Shown: one piece after another, positions 16,726 through 25,965 of the stretch
Layout: every line of letters starts with the position of its first letter
Numbering within the stretch: position 1 is the stretch's first letter
Assembly (NCBI RefSeq): GCF_019511445.1
Contig: NZ_JAEUAN010000014.1
Span: 1-64,000 of the forward strand
Reading direction: 5' to 3'
Source of the DNA: Aliirhizobium wenxiniae
GTDB taxonomy: Bacteria > Pseudomonadota > Alphaproteobacteria > Rhizobiales > Rhizobiaceae
DNA length: 64,000 nt
Position numbers and translations under genes: made by a program
The notes under the pieces: generated by a model
What the model saw: only the letters and a program-made list of their open reading frames with translations
Databases searched by the model: none
Told to the model about the DNA's origin: nothing

Positions 16726-16950
16726 TCACTGCTCATGGCCGCTATAGATCCGGTGCATCGTCTCTGCGGCGGCTTTTTCGACCGGGATTTCGAAGAAAAC
16801 GTCCGGATTGCTCGCCAAAGCCTGAAACATTCGCTCAATCAGATCGTCTCGCTCTGGGCCCGCGAGGTGGTAACGCGCGGCGTAACGGCCTAGCAGCGTT
16901 CTGAGTATGCGCATGTCGCTCGCGGAAAGACCCGGGCTCCTCCTATCCAT
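16726..16950 (-). CDS. Small conserved-looking protein of unknown function
   Basis: 74 residues from ATG 16950 with a strong GGAGGAG site. The sequence is almost entirely helical and contains ILRTLLGRYAARYHLAGPER followed by DDLIERMFQAL, which recalls region 2 of ECF sigma factors (a YHL.GPERDDL.Q stretch) but is far too short for a sigma factor. No function assigned. It stands alone between the DUF982 gene (convergent) and the PAS-GGDEF gene (divergent). Confidence 0.55.
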   Translation of the reverse strand: MDRRSPGLSASDMRILRTLLGRYAARYHLAGPERDDLIERMFQALASNPDVFFEIPVEKAAAETMHRIYSGHEQ

Positions 16951-17161
16951 ATTCTCCTCCCTGAATTGATCAGTCCATAAGGGCTGACCACTGTCAACTC
17001 CTGCATAATGTCCCGCTGTAGCCGAGATAATTGCGACAGTGTCTGACATCAAGGAGCCTGCGCAATGCTGCCTTTCATTGCGCGGCGATGCTGGCCGTCA
17101 CCTTGATTATCATCTCCGAAAACACACCTATCGCCGTGATGCTCTTGTCTTTGGAGGAAGG

Positions 17162-18433
17162 ATGGCAGCGGAAAGGTATACGGCCGATGATCCTGAAACC
17201 CGACTGGCACTGTTCGACTTCGCCTTCGAGAATGCTCCGATCGGGATTGCTCTGGTCGATCTTGCAGGACGCATCATTCGCGGCAACGCGGCTTTCGCCA
17301 AGTTGGTTGGGCTTCCGACCGAGAAAGTCCTGGGCACTCATTTCAGGGACTTCACGCATCCAGACGATATCGAGGCGGACCTGATCTTGTTCCAGCAAGT
17401 GCTGCAGGGAAAGCGGGACGGTTATACGATTGAGAAGCGTTACCTGCGACCTTTCGAAGAAGTCGTTCACGTGCTGATCCATGTCGCTGCGATGCGCGAT
17501 GCCGAGGGCAAGGTCGTTCGCTTCATATCGCAGATCGAAGACATCACTCGCCACAAGGAGCATGAGCGTCAGCTCGCCGAGCGTGCAGCGCAGCTCGAAC
17601 TGGCGCTTGAAGCTGTCCGCGGCGGCTTCTGGCAGATGGACATCCTGACAGGAAAGTTTGAGACCTCGGATCGGCTAGCTCAGTTCATCGGTGGCCCGAT
17701 GGCGGCGTGACTTGACCTTGAGCGCTATGTCAACAGGGTCAACGTAAACGACGGGGCGCAAGCCGATCTTACGCCGCTGATTGCCGGTCAGCTCGATCAG
17801 AATGTCGCCGAGTATCGTCTTGACACCGTTCACGGCGAGCGCTGGATGCGCTGTGATCGGCGGCTTTTGCGTGACAGCGATGGCCGACCGGTCAAGATTG
17901 TCGGGATGGCAATCGATTTTACGGAAGACCGCCTTCGGATCGAGATGCTGGAGGAGACGGCGCGCACAGACGCTCTGACCGGGCTGCTGAACCGTCGTGG
18001 ATTGTCGATCAATTACGCTGCCTTGCAGTCTGCCGACGGGTTCGCCGTCCTCGCGCTAGACCTGGATGGGTTCAAGGAGGTGAACGATACCTCTGGCCAC
18101 GCAATGGGAGATCTCGTCCTGCAATCTACCGCCGAGCGGCTGACTTCAGCCGTCAGGAGCCAGGATCTCGTGGCACGTACCGGCGGGGACGAATTCGTCG
18201 TTATTGTCGCCGGCGATCGATCAACAGGGGAGGCAGCAGCTGAACGGATAGTCGCGCGGATGAGGGAGCCTCTTTTGATTGACGATAAGATCGCCGATGT
18301 CCGCACGAGCATCGGCGGGGTTTGGACCGGCGAAAAGCGTGAGGTGTCCGAGCTCCTGAAGGCGGCCGACGCGCTTCTGTACGATGCGAAGGCGGCCGGG
18401 AAGGACACCATCATGTTTCAGTCGGCGTCCTGA
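17162..18433 (+). pseudogene. PAS-PAS-GGDEF diguanylate cyclase interrupted by TGA
   Basis: ATG 17162 (GGAGGAAGG) opens a PAS domain (FAFENAPIGIALVDLAGRII, then VGLPTEKVLG and THPDD, with a PAC tail ISQIEDITRHKEHE) and the beginning of a second PAS (GGFWQMDI). A TGA at 17708-17710 follows GGPMAA. The same frame resumes at once with LDLERYVNRVN, completes the second PAS/PAC and continues into a GGDEF domain with an intact catalytic motif (GGDEF about residue 341), DLDGFKEVND and SIGG. A CGA-to-TGA change splits a protein of about 423 residues. The downstream half has an in-frame ATG at 17846 but no obvious ribosome site, so cyclic-di-GMP synthesis is probably lost. Confidence 0.75.
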
Positions 18434-18696
18434 TCGGTGCTTTGACAGAGATCTGGATCTGTTCCGAGAATGTCAGTCGTCTTGGCGTCGTGAGCGGAAC
18501 GGCGTAGTTGTTGTGCTCGGCGTGCTGTGAGGTCATTGTACCGAGACCTCAACTCGGACATCTCGTATTCGCCACTGATCCAGAGCTCGACCCAAGCCAG
18601 GAATTCTGGGTCATCGTCGATAGGCATGCCCCGCACCGCGGCCTTTGTGCGAACCCGATCGAAAATCATCCGCCGCCCGTCGCTATCAGTCGCCAC
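18418..18696 (-). CDS. Small hypothetical protein
   Basis: 92 residues starting at a GTG (18696) with AGAGG upstream. The middle (GMPIDDDPEFLAWVELWISG, then MSELRSRYNDLTARR) is helical and has the look of a conserved rhizobial protein; the C-terminal 30 residues are polar and probably disordered. There are no membrane segments or catalytic motifs. The 3' end overlaps the end of the diguanylate cyclase gene by 16 bases on the opposite strand. Function unknown. Confidence 0.5.
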   Translation of the reverse strand: MATDSDGRRMIFDRVRTKAAVRGMPIDDDPEFLAWVELWISGEYEMSELRSRYNDLTARRAQQLRRSAHDAKTTDILGTDPDLCQSTDQDAD

Positions 18697-18722
18697 TCTG
18701 CACCTCTTTGAAAACGGAAGCG

Positions 18723-18959
18723 CTACAGGAAAACTGCGATCCCTTCTGTGTTGACGACGTAGATGAACTCGTCCCACGCCTCATGAGCAGATGCGAATGG
18801 TTCATTCCAGTCGGTAAGCTGGTCTTCTAGGCTCGTCACCTCCATCCGCCAATCATCGCCGCCTGAGCGGCGGAAGATTTCCACGAGGACCGTCGTCCCG
18901 TTGTCGGTGTAGCGGCCGGAGAGTTCGGAACGTTCAGAAAGCGGCTGATGCTGGTTCAT
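18723..18959 (-). CDS. Small hypothetical protein
   Basis: 78 residues from ATG 18959, or 106 from an ATG at 19043 that has a better GGAAG site. The conserved-looking part is GTTVLVEIFRRSGGDDWRME and the acidic AHEAWDEFIYVV near the C-terminus, a small alpha/beta protein of a kind common in rhizobia. The function is unknown. It is 26 bp upstream of the GTG-start gene in the same direction, so the two probably share a transcript. Confidence 0.55.
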   Translation of the reverse strand: MNQHQPLSERSELSGRYTDNGTTVLVEIFRRSGGDDWRMEVTSLEDQLTDWNEPFASAHEAWDEFIYVVNTEGIAVFL

Positions 18960-19226
18960 TGGGTCACTGCGGATGATTGTTCGTATCCCATAATATGCCT
19001 GCTCCTTTCGGTTGCAAGACGATCGCATTCGGATCTTGATCATGTCGACTTCCAAAGAACTCCATCACACCATTCGGTGGCGGAAATCTCGGCAGCGTGA
19101 CGCTCGCCGAGTGCCTTGGGCAGGAATTTCTACACTTTAGCCTATCCCGAGACGCGGGTCTCCGGTTCACATCCAATCAAGGCTTAAGTTGTTTTCGTGG
19201 GCGTGCCTGCCCTCCAATTGCCGGCA

Positions 19227-20114
19227 CTACTGCTGGAAAACCGAATGACGCATTATCTCATCAACGAAGTCTGACACGATGCGCGGAGGATACCTATTCT
19301 GGGGCAGGACAAGCAAAGTCCGAAAATACACCGCCGGCTCGAACGGGATGATCTTCAGTCCTCGGCCGATATACGGCTCAGCCGTCATAGGATTCACCAG
19401 ACCCACGCCCATGCCGGCCTGGATCATCGCGCAGATGGTTGTCGAATACGGGGTCTCTAAGACAACCTTTGGCTTGACGCCTCGATCCAGGAATATCGCC
19501 TCGACGGCTCTCCGCGTGGTATCTTCGGGCGAAAGTGCCACGAACGGCTCGCCCTGCAAATCTTCGGGCGTCAGAGCACTCGCTCCATCCAGCTTATGAC
19601 CTTCGGGCACCGCGATCGCGGCCCGGTAGCGTGCAAACGGCCTGACATCCACGCCATCCGTTTCGATCTCATCTGCTGCAAGCCCGACGTCGACCTGTCC
19701 AGAGGCAACGAGGTCCTTGACGGTCGATGAGAGCTGGGCTTGGAACGTGATTGCAACATTGGGATGCCGGGACTGGAAAGCACTCAGGGCTCGCGGGAGA
19801 ACGTTGGTGCTAAGTGCGGATAGGCTGGCAACCTTGATCTCGCCCGACCCGAAGTCTCGGATCCTGGCAGCTGCACTTTTAAGTTTGGTGAGCCCCGTGA
19901 ACGATCCCTCGACTTCCTTAAAGAAGATGTTGGCTTCAGCGGTTGGGAACATCCGACCGCGCTCTCGCCGGAACAGCGGGAAGCCAATATCGCGTTCAAG
20001 CTGTTGAATTGCTTTACTGACGGCAGGTTGGGATATCCGGAGGACCTCTGCTGCGCGAGACGCCGTCGTATTAGTCATCACCGCATAGAAGACCTCAATT
20101 TCACGGATGTTCAT
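19227..20114 (-). CDS. LysR-family transcriptional regulator
   Basis: 295 residues: N-terminal winged helix (MNIREIEVFYAVMTNTTASR, RISQPAVSKAIQQLE, FPLFRRERG) and a two-lobed ligand-binding domain. It ends in a basic/aromatic tail. The ATG at 20114 is where the canonical LysR start falls; the upstream extension overlaps the divergent promoter region. It is divergent from a PLP-lyase gene and an amino-acid ABC transporter, which LysR proteins typically activate from the shared intergenic DNA (108 bp). The effector is probably an amino acid or derivative, by context. Confidence 0.9.
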   Translation of the reverse strand: MNIREIEVFYAVMTNTTASRAAEVLRISQPAVSKAIQQLERDIGFPLFRRERGRMFPTAEANIFFKEVEGSFTGLTKLKSAAARIRDFGSGEIKVASLSALSTNVLPRALSAFQSRHPNVAITFQAQLSSTVKDLVASGQVDVGLAADEIETDGVDVRPFARYRAAIAVPEGHKLDGASALTPEDLQGEPFVALSPEDTTRRAVEAIFLDRGVKPKVVLETPYSTTICAMIQAGMGVGLVNPMTAEPYIGRGLKIIPFEPAVYFRTLLVLPQNRYPPRIVSDFVDEIMRHSVFQQ

Positions 20115-20222
20115 GCCCTGCCCCATAACCTGTGAGAATGAAGTTCGAGGATAATGATATTGGACGGAATTGATATGCCCGTGATTTAATCCCTGCAAAG
20201 AAATTGCTCGGGATGAAGCCTC

Positions 20223-21419
20223 ATGAAAGATCTGACCCAATGTGTCGTTACGCCGGACGTCAAAACTGAGGGGTTCGAAGCTCTCGGCGTTGCCACCCAC
20301 CGGGCCTCAACTATCGTCTTCAAAAGCGCTGAAGCTTATGCCACGCGCGGGCAGCGCGGTCATGAGGGATATACCTATGGTCTCTATGGCACCCCGACCA
20401 CGCGGACGTTGGAAGCTAAGCTAACCGCTCTGGAGCAAGGCGTACGAACGTTTCTCGTGCCTTCGGGCCAGGCCGCAAACTCGATCGCAATACTTCCGTT
20501 TGTGAATGCTGGTGACAAAATCCTGATCGCGGACACTTCCTACCCACCGGTGCGCGATTTCGCGAACCGAGATCTGGCCCGCTTTGGCGTCGATGTCGAA
20601 TACTATAACCCCGTGTCGGTCGAGGATCTCGCTAGCAAGATCGACGATCGGACCAAACTTGTCTGGTGCGAATCCCCCGGTTCGACGACGATGGAAATTC
20701 AGGATTTGCCAGCCATCGCAGAGGTTGCTCATCGTTACGGCGCCCTGGTCGGCTGCGACAATACCTGGGCGACACCGCTGAACTACAAGCCCCTAGCGCT
20801 TGGCGCAGATATCGTCACCGAAGCGTTGACCAAATACATATCAGGCCACTCCGACTTGCTTATGGGGTCGATCACCATTCGAAGCGAAGAGTTGATTACG
20901 CCGATCCGGTCGCTCCTTGGTCGTTTTGGTATTGGAGTTTCGCCGGATGACGCGCAGCTGGTGCTGCGCGGGATGGAGACACTCGGCGTACGGTTGAAGC
21001 ATGCGGCCGACGGAGCCGCAAAACTCATAGAGTGGATCGAACGTCACCCCTTGGTCGACCGCGTTCTTTTCCCATCTCTCCCCGGCTTCCCTGGTCATGA
21101 AACGTGGAAACGCGACTTCCATGGCGTAAGCGGTGTGTTCAGTGTCGTCTTGAAGCCGCAGGCCGTACCGCACGCTGCCGCCGCGCTCGATGTCCTGAAG
21201 ACGATCGCCATCGGCGCCTCGTGGGGCGGCACGCGCAGCCTTGTTGCTCCAATGCCCGTGCGGCAAAATCGCAGTGCTACGGGCTGGGCCGATGATGACC
21301 TCGTTCTGCGGATCAGCGTCGGACTGGAGGATGCAGGCGACCTGCAGACTGATATCGAGGCATTCTTTGCTGACATCTCTTCGCGCACTGAAAGCGGAGC
21401 AATCGCACGCGCAAGCTAG
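20223..21419 (+). CDS. metC: Cystathionine beta-lyase-like PLP enzyme (Cys/Met metabolism family)
   Basis: 398-residue fold-type I enzyme: GYTYGLYGTPTTRTLEAKL (substrate/PLP region), VPSGQAANS phosphate loop, CDNTWATP (Asp179 contacts the PLP ring nitrogen) and Schiff-base Lys204 in ALTKYISGHSD. The sequence is closest to MetC-type beta-lyases, which split cystathionine or cystine into pyruvate, ammonia and a thiol, rather than gamma-synthases. The binding-protein gene follows after 37 bp, so it very likely acts on the imported amino acid. The divergent LysR gene would regulate it. Confidence 0.85.
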   Translation: MKDLTQCVVTPDVKTEGFEALGVATHRASTIVFKSAEAYATRGQRGHEGYTYGLYGTPTTRTLEAKLTALEQGVRTFLVPSGQAANSIAILPFVNAGDKILIADTSYPPVRDFANRDLARFGVDVEYYNPVSVEDLASKIDDRTKLVWCESPGSTTMEIQDLPAIAEVAHRYGALVGCDNTWATPLNYKPLALGADIVTEALTKYISGHSDLLMGSITIRSEELITPIRSLLGRFGIGVSPDDAQLVLRGMETLGVRLKHAADGAAKLIEWIERHPLVDRVLFPSLPGFPGHETWKRDFHGVSGVFSVVLKPQAVPHAAAALDVLKTIAIGASWGGTRSLVAPMPVRQNRSATGWADDDLVLRISVGLEDAGDLQTDIEAFFADISSRTESGAIARAS

Positions 21420-21456
21420 ACGACCTCATATTCGCAACACAAAAAAGGGGAATAAA

Positions 21457-22482
21457 ATGCGTTCACATCTTCTGGTACTTGGTCTCGCGCTTTCCACAAT
21501 TCTTGGTGCCGGACTGTCGCCGGCGTTAGCAGGGCTGACACTTGATGCCGTCAAAGCGCGTGGCTTTCTGAAATGCGCCTCCAGCCAAGGAACTGTCGGC
21601 TTTGGTGCGCCGGACGACAAGGGCTATTGGCGCGGTCTCGATGTTGAGACCTGCCGCGCCGTTGCCGTTGCGATCTTCAATGACAAGGACAAGGTCGAGT
21701 TTGTTCCATTGAGTGGCCAGCAGCGCGTACCGGCGCTGCAGACAGGCGAAATCGATATCTTGCCGCGGACTTTTACCTGGACGCTGCGTCGCGATGCCAA
21801 TGGTCTCAATTTTACGACACCAAACTACTATGAGTTCACCGGTTTCATGATGCCGAAATCGCTCGGCGTTACAAAGGTCGAGGACATGACGGGTGCGTCC
21901 GTCTGCGTCCAGACCGGTTCGACCACTGAGGTCGTGGCGAATGATGTGTCGAAGGAGCATAACCTCGGGCTGAAGCCGGTCGTCTTCGAAAACAGCTCCG
22001 CCGTCAGCCAGGCTTTCTTTTCTGGCCGATGCGATGCGTTGATCACGGATGCCGCAGCCCTCGCTTCGATCCGTGCGACAAAAGCTGAGAACGCGGATGA
22101 TTTCGTTATCTTCCCGGCAACGCGGTTCATGGACGCGCTGACGCCGGCGGTTCGACATGGCGATGATCAATGGCTGGATATCGTCAATTGGTCGATTCAG
22201 GCGCTTATCGCTGGTGAACAGCTCGGCATCACACAAGCTAACGTCGCGGAGATGGAGAAGTCCGAAGACCCGCGCGTTAAGCGTTTTCTCGGTCTAGAAC
22301 CCGGCAATGGTTCGGCGCTTGGTCTCGATGAAAAATTTGCGGCCAACATTGTCACGCAGCTCGGCAACTACGGCGAGATGTTTGACCGGAACGTTGGAAA
22401 GGACAGCCCGCTGAAGCTTGATCGCGGCGCCAATCGCCTCTTCTCGGATGGCGGCCTGATGTTCCCGTTGGCCTTCCAGTAA
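21457..22482 (+). CDS. aapJ: Amino-acid ABC transporter substrate-binding protein (AapJ-like)
   Basis: 341 residues, signal peptide to about residue 25 (LVLGLALSTILGAGLSPALA). The mature protein starts with TLDAVKARGFLKCASSQGTVGF and contains WRGLDVETCRAVAVAIF, LPRTFTWTLRRDANGLNF and GASVCVQTGSTTE, all typical of AapJ/BztA general L-amino-acid binding proteins. The start is set by AAGGGG and the signal peptide; an earlier in-frame start at 21241 would lie inside the upstream gene. First gene of a complete J-Q-M-P set. It could be specialised for cystathionine or cystine given the MetC-like neighbour (inference). Confidence 0.92.
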   Translation: MRSHLLVLGLALSTILGAGLSPALAGLTLDAVKARGFLKCASSQGTVGFGAPDDKGYWRGLDVETCRAVAVAIFNDKDKVEFVPLSGQQRVPALQTGEIDILPRTFTWTLRRDANGLNFTTPNYYEFTGFMMPKSLGVTKVEDMTGASVCVQTGSTTEVVANDVSKEHNLGLKPVVFENSSAVSQAFFSGRCDALITDAAALASIRATKAENADDFVIFPATRFMDALTPAVRHGDDQWLDIVNWSIQALIAGEQLGITQANVAEMEKSEDPRVKRFLGLEPGNGSALGLDEKFAANIVTQLGNYGEMFDRNVGKDSPLKLDRGANRLFSDGGLMFPLAFQ

Positions 22483-22497
22483 AACGCGGAGGCCGGC

Positions 22498-23622
22498 ATG
22501 CTGTTAACGCTCTGGGACAACCGCCGCACACGAAACCTCGCACTGCAGGCCCTGTTGTTTGCAGGTTTTGCCGGTCTTCTTTACTGGCTTTGGTCGAACA
22601 CGGCCTCCAATCTGGCTGCACGCGGGATCCGCGTCGGCTTCGACTATCTGGACCGACAGGCGAACTTTCCCATATCGGAAAGCGTGCTGCCATACGACCC
22701 TTCCGATACATTCGGGTGGGCTTATCTTGTGGGGGTCGCGAACACTGCCGCGATCTCGTTCACGTCGATCGTCGCCGCAACTCTTCTCGGGCTACTGATT
22801 GCGCTCGTTCGTCTTTCACGAAACCCGCTAGCATCCACTATCGCTGCGGTCTTCGTGGGCGGGGTCAGGAATATGCCCCTGATCGTCCAGCTTCTTTTCT
22901 GGTACGCGCTCGCAACGACACTGCTGCCTGCACCTCGGCTCGCATTCAATCCTCTGCCCGGCGTCTACCTGTCGCTTCGCGGCCTTTATCTGCCATCTTT
23001 ATCGCTCGGCGAGCATGGCAATGTCTTTCTTCTACTCGCGGCGTCGGTGATTGTTGGCCTTGCCATTCTCCGACGGCAACTTTCAGCGACACTGCGCGAT
23101 CCTCTGGGATGGAGCGCAGTAGTAGTAATCGTGATTGCTGCACTTGCTCTGATCAAACCGGCAGTCAGTGTACCGGAATTGAAGGGCTTCAACTTCGTCG
23201 GTGGCCTGCGCTTGTCGCCCGAATTCGCGGCGCTCATGCTCGGCCTTGTTCTCTACACCTCGGTGTTCATAAGCGAAGTTATCCGCGGGGGGATCGAAGC
23301 AGTGTCGCGAGGGCAATGGGAGGCGGGTAGGGCGCTTGGCTTGTCTGAGCGCCACACGATGTTTCGTATCATCATTCCCCAGGCTCTGCGGATCATCATC
23401 CCCCCGATGACCTCGCAATACCTCTCGACAGTCAAAAACACCACGCTTGCGCTGGCTGTCGGATACCCCGAGTTGGGACTGGTGGTTGGAACCGTGATCA
23501 ATCAGACAGGGCAGGCGATTGAAAGCATTTCGATCCTGCTCGCGGTTTTCCTGACGATCAGCATCGGAGTCTCGATGTTCATGAACTGGTACAATGCCCG
23601 TGTGGCTCTGGTGACGCGATGA
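22498..23622 (+). CDS. aapQ: Amino-acid ABC transporter permease (AapQ-like)
   Basis: 374-residue inner-membrane protein with about eight helices. The permease core is conserved: GVANTAAISFTSIVAATLLG at the start of the transport domain, VRNMPLIVQLLFWY, and the cytoplasmic EAA loop EAGRALGLSERHTMFRIIIPQALRII (in part). The large periplasmic loop between helices 1 and 2 is normal for AapQ/BztB. It ends in ATGA overlapping the next permease start, so translation is coupled. It pairs with the M subunit to form the channel. Confidence 0.93.
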   Translation: MLLTLWDNRRTRNLALQALLFAGFAGLLYWLWSNTASNLAARGIRVGFDYLDRQANFPISESVLPYDPSDTFGWAYLVGVANTAAISFTSIVAATLLGLLIALVRLSRNPLASTIAAVFVGGVRNMPLIVQLLFWYALATTLLPAPRLAFNPLPGVYLSLRGLYLPSLSLGEHGNVFLLLAASVIVGLAILRRQLSATLRDPLGWSAVVVIVIAALALIKPAVSVPELKGFNFVGGLRLSPEFAALMLGLVLYTSVFISEVIRGGIEAVSRGQWEAGRALGLSERHTMFRIIIPQALRIIIPPMTSQYLSTVKNTTLALAVGYPELGLVVGTVINQTGQAIESISILLAVFLTISIGVSMFMNWYNARVALVTR

Positions 23623-24725
23623 CAAGTCTTTCGATCAACGAAGCTTACGTTTCAACGGAAATCCGGCCAGCGCAGACGGCGCCTGCAAGCAAGCGGTCCC
23701 CTATTATCAAAACGCTGTTCAGTGACTTTCTGAGCGCTGCACTGACTGTCGGAGCAATCGCAGTATTTGTCTCGCTATTTCCGGCGATAAAATGGGGTGT
23801 CATTGACGCCACGTGGGCAACCAACGATCCAGGCGCGTGCCGATCTGGAGGTGCTTGCTGGGCATTCATCGGAGCAAAACTTCGCTTTATCCTTTTCGGC
23901 CTCTATCCGCCGGATGAGCAGTGGCGGCCCGCCATCGTCATGGTGCTCATCCTGGTTATGGTGTTGGCGTCTCTGTCGCCGTCGCTTTGGGGACGGAAAC
24001 TGGCAGCTGGTTGGCTTGGCGCCGTCGCGGTCATGCTGGCTTTGATGTGGGGTGGGGTCGCGGGTCTTCCGTTCGTGCCCACGTCCCAATGGGGTGGACT
24101 GCCCGTCACCCTGCTCCTGGCATTGCTATCACTCGGCCTTGGTTTCCCGTTTGCAGTTTTTCTCGCGCTCGGGCGGCGCTCGAAGCTACCGATCCCGAGG
24201 TTGTTATCCGTCGGCGTGATCGAGACGATCCGCGGCCTTCCCCTGGTCGGCTTGCTCTTCGTTGCCTCAATTCTGCTTCCGCTTCTGCTGCCGCCGACCT
24301 GGACGATTGACAAACTCGGCCGGACATTTGCAGCGCTGACCGTGTTTGCTGCGGCTTATCTTGCGGAAGTGATACGCGGGGGGCTGCAGGCGATCCCAGC
24401 CGGCCAGATCGAAGCGGCCAAGGCTCTTGGGATTCCACATTGGAAGGCGGTCCAGCACATTGTTCTGCCACAGGCCATCCAGAAGGTGATCCCACCGCTG
24501 ACGAATACGGCGATCGTGATGGTGAAGAATACCAGCCTTGTGATGATCGTCGGCGTCTTCGACATGTTGAGCGCGGGACGCTCGGCAGCAATGGATCCGG
24601 TTTGGCCGGCGCCCTATGCGGAAGCCTATCTTTTCGTCGGCATGATCTATTTCGCGATCTGCGTTGGCATCTCATATTACGCGCGCTGGCTAGAACTGCG
24701 CGTCAAAGCGAAGGACTATCGTTGA
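23619..24725 (+). CDS. aapM: Amino-acid ABC transporter permease (AapM-like)
   Basis: 368 residues, about eight membrane helices, with the AapM/BztC layout: a long N-terminal segment (FVSLFPAIKWGVIDATW, a Cys-containing periplasmic loop), a hydrophobic middle and a C-terminal permease domain with ETIRGLPLVGLLFVAS and the EAA loop EAAKALGIPHWKAVQHIVLP. The start overlaps the aapQ stop by four bases, and its own stop overlaps the ATPase start. It forms the second half of the transmembrane pore. Confidence 0.93.
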   Translation: MTSLSINEAYVSTEIRPAQTAPASKRSPIIKTLFSDFLSAALTVGAIAVFVSLFPAIKWGVIDATWATNDPGACRSGGACWAFIGAKLRFILFGLYPPDEQWRPAIVMVLILVMVLASLSPSLWGRKLAAGWLGAVAVMLALMWGGVAGLPFVPTSQWGGLPVTLLLALLSLGLGFPFAVFLALGRRSKLPIPRLLSVGVIETIRGLPLVGLLFVASILLPLLLPPTWTIDKLGRTFAALTVFAAAYLAEVIRGGLQAIPAGQIEAAKALGIPHWKAVQHIVLPQAIQKVIPPLTNTAIVMVKNTSLVMIVGVFDMLSAGRSAAMDPVWPAPYAEAYLFVGMIYFAICVGISYYARWLELRVKAKDYR

Positions 24726-25486
24726 TGTCGCTCAAGTCAATCAATCCGATCGACCAACTCGCGATCAAGATCAGAAATGTCGACAAGTGGTATGGTCACT
24801 ACCATGCTTTGCGGGACGTCAGCCTGTCGATCAATGCGAGGGAGCGAATTGTTATCTGCGGTCCGTCGGGGTCTGGCAAATCTACCCTCATTCGATGCGT
24901 CAACCATCTGGAGGAACATCAACAAGGAGAGATCGTCGTCAACGGCGTGACCTTGAACGATAGCTTGAAGAGCATCGATGCGATCCGGCGCGATGTCGGA
25001 ATGGTCTTTCAGCATTTCAATCTCTTTCCGCATCTCACTGTTCTTGAGAACTGCGCGTTGCCGCAGATCCTATCTCGAGGCACGCCTCGTAAGATTGCGG
25101 AAGAGAAAGGCATGCAATTCCTTGAGCGGGTGAGGATCCCGGAACAGGCGCAGAAATTTCCGGGCCAACTATCCGGCGGGCAGCAGCAGCGTGTCGCTAT
25201 TGCCCGGGCGTTGTGCATGACGCCGAAGATCATGCTGTTCGATGAGCCGACCTCTGCGCTCGACCCCGAGATGGTCAAGGAGGTCCTCGACACCATGGTG
25301 TCGCTTGCCGAAGAGGGCATGACGATGATTGTCGTGACCCATGAAATGGGATTTGCGCGAAGGGTCGCCGATCGCGTTGTGTTCATGGATCAGGGCGCGA
25401 TCGTCGAAAGTAACGTGCCCGATCTGTTTTTCGATACGCCGAGCAATGAGCGAACTAGGAATTTCCTGAGCCAAATCGTACATTAA
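24725..25486 (+). CDS. aapP: Amino-acid ABC transporter ATPase (AapP-like)
   Basis: 253 residues: Walker A GPSGSGKST (46-54), Q loop VFQHFNLFPHL, signature LSGGQQQR (149-156), Walker B IMLFDEP (169-175), D loop SALD and switch His in VTHEMGFA. This is the polar-amino-acid (PAAT) ATPase subgroup. The ATG at 24725 overlaps the aapM stop (TGATG); a longer frame from 24440 lies inside aapM. Last gene of the operon. A stem with arms AACACC/GGTGTT lies at 25500-25530 downstream, without a T-run. Confidence 0.94.
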   Translation: MSLKSINPIDQLAIKIRNVDKWYGHYHALRDVSLSINARERIVICGPSGSGKSTLIRCVNHLEEHQQGEIVVNGVTLNDSLKSIDAIRRDVGMVFQHFNLFPHLTVLENCALPQILSRGTPRKIAEEKGMQFLERVRIPEQAQKFPGQLSGGQQQRVAIARALCMTPKIMLFDEPTSALDPEMVKEVLDTMVSLAEEGMTMIVVTHEMGFARRVADRVVFMDQGAIVESNVPDLFFDTPSNERTRNFLSQIVH

Positions 25487-25601
25487 GGCGTAAGAGAAGA
25501 ACACCGCTCTGTCACCAGCCGAGAGGTGTTGGAAATGGCGGGTGGCCAAATAAATTAAAGCGCTGTGACAGCTTATATAAAGCTTATCTACAGCGCGGTT
25601 G
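25487..25601. other. Intergenic with weak inverted repeat
   Basis: Holds an AACACC...GGTGTT inverted repeat (25500-25530, with inner CTC/GAG pairs) that could end the aap transcript. An AT-rich stretch with GCTTATATAAAGCTTATC follows. No gene seen. Confidence 0.4.
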
Positions 25602-25845
25602 TCAGCCGCTACGGTCGCCGCTCGCACCATCCATTGCCGCCGCCGTTGCTGTCAGGAGCTCGGACGTGTTGCGCATCGGCTGCTCAATCTCTGCGAGTGG
25701 CGGCAATCGGCCCGATACCTTTTTGCGCATGCTGACCGGTCGTTCGGCCTTCTTCAGCATCCCGTCCTCGTGATCGTTCCATCTGTCGACGAACTGAATC
25801 AGCGCCTCACGGTCGTCCGCGAGGTTGACAAGCCGTCACGGGCGA
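25602..25845 (-). pseudogene. C-terminal fragment of an unidentified protein
   Basis: On the minus strand a frame of about 80 codons reads LVNLADDREALIQFVDRWND, then EQPMRNTSELLTATAAAMDG, to a TGA at 25604. It looks like real protein but has no start codon, and its 5' side runs into the ATPase-start fragment of the decayed siderophore operon in another frame. I do not recognise the family; probably a displaced C-terminus. Confidence 0.4.
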
Positions 25846-25965
25846 GATGAATGTCGTGCAGTTCAAGTGAACAGGATATGCTCATCGCATGCCTCCAACG
25901 CTATTGCGCATGATCAGCGCGAACAGCACCGGCACGCCGACGACGGCGGTGACGATTCAGAGCTG
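25840..25965 (-). pseudogene. Junction of FecCD-type permease end and ATPase start fragments
   Basis: The minus strand reads VTAVVGVPVLFALIMRNSV followed by a stop that overlaps an ATG. The first part is the characteristic C-terminus of FecCD/BtuC-type siderophore permeases. The following ATG begins MSISCSLELHDIHLARDG, a plausible start of the partner ATPase, which is cut after about 20 codons. The rest of both genes is missing. Confidence 0.65.

Noticed and set aside
17708..17710. TGA as selenocysteine codon in the PAS-GGDEF gene
   Set aside because: No bacterial SECIS-like hairpin is apparent after the codon, and PAS/GGDEF proteins are not selenoproteins. A CGA-to-TGA mutation is simpler.
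25500..25530. Intrinsic terminator after the aap operon
   Set aside because: The stem has a mismatch and an 11-base loop, and no T-run follows. Mentioned only as a weak inverted repeat.
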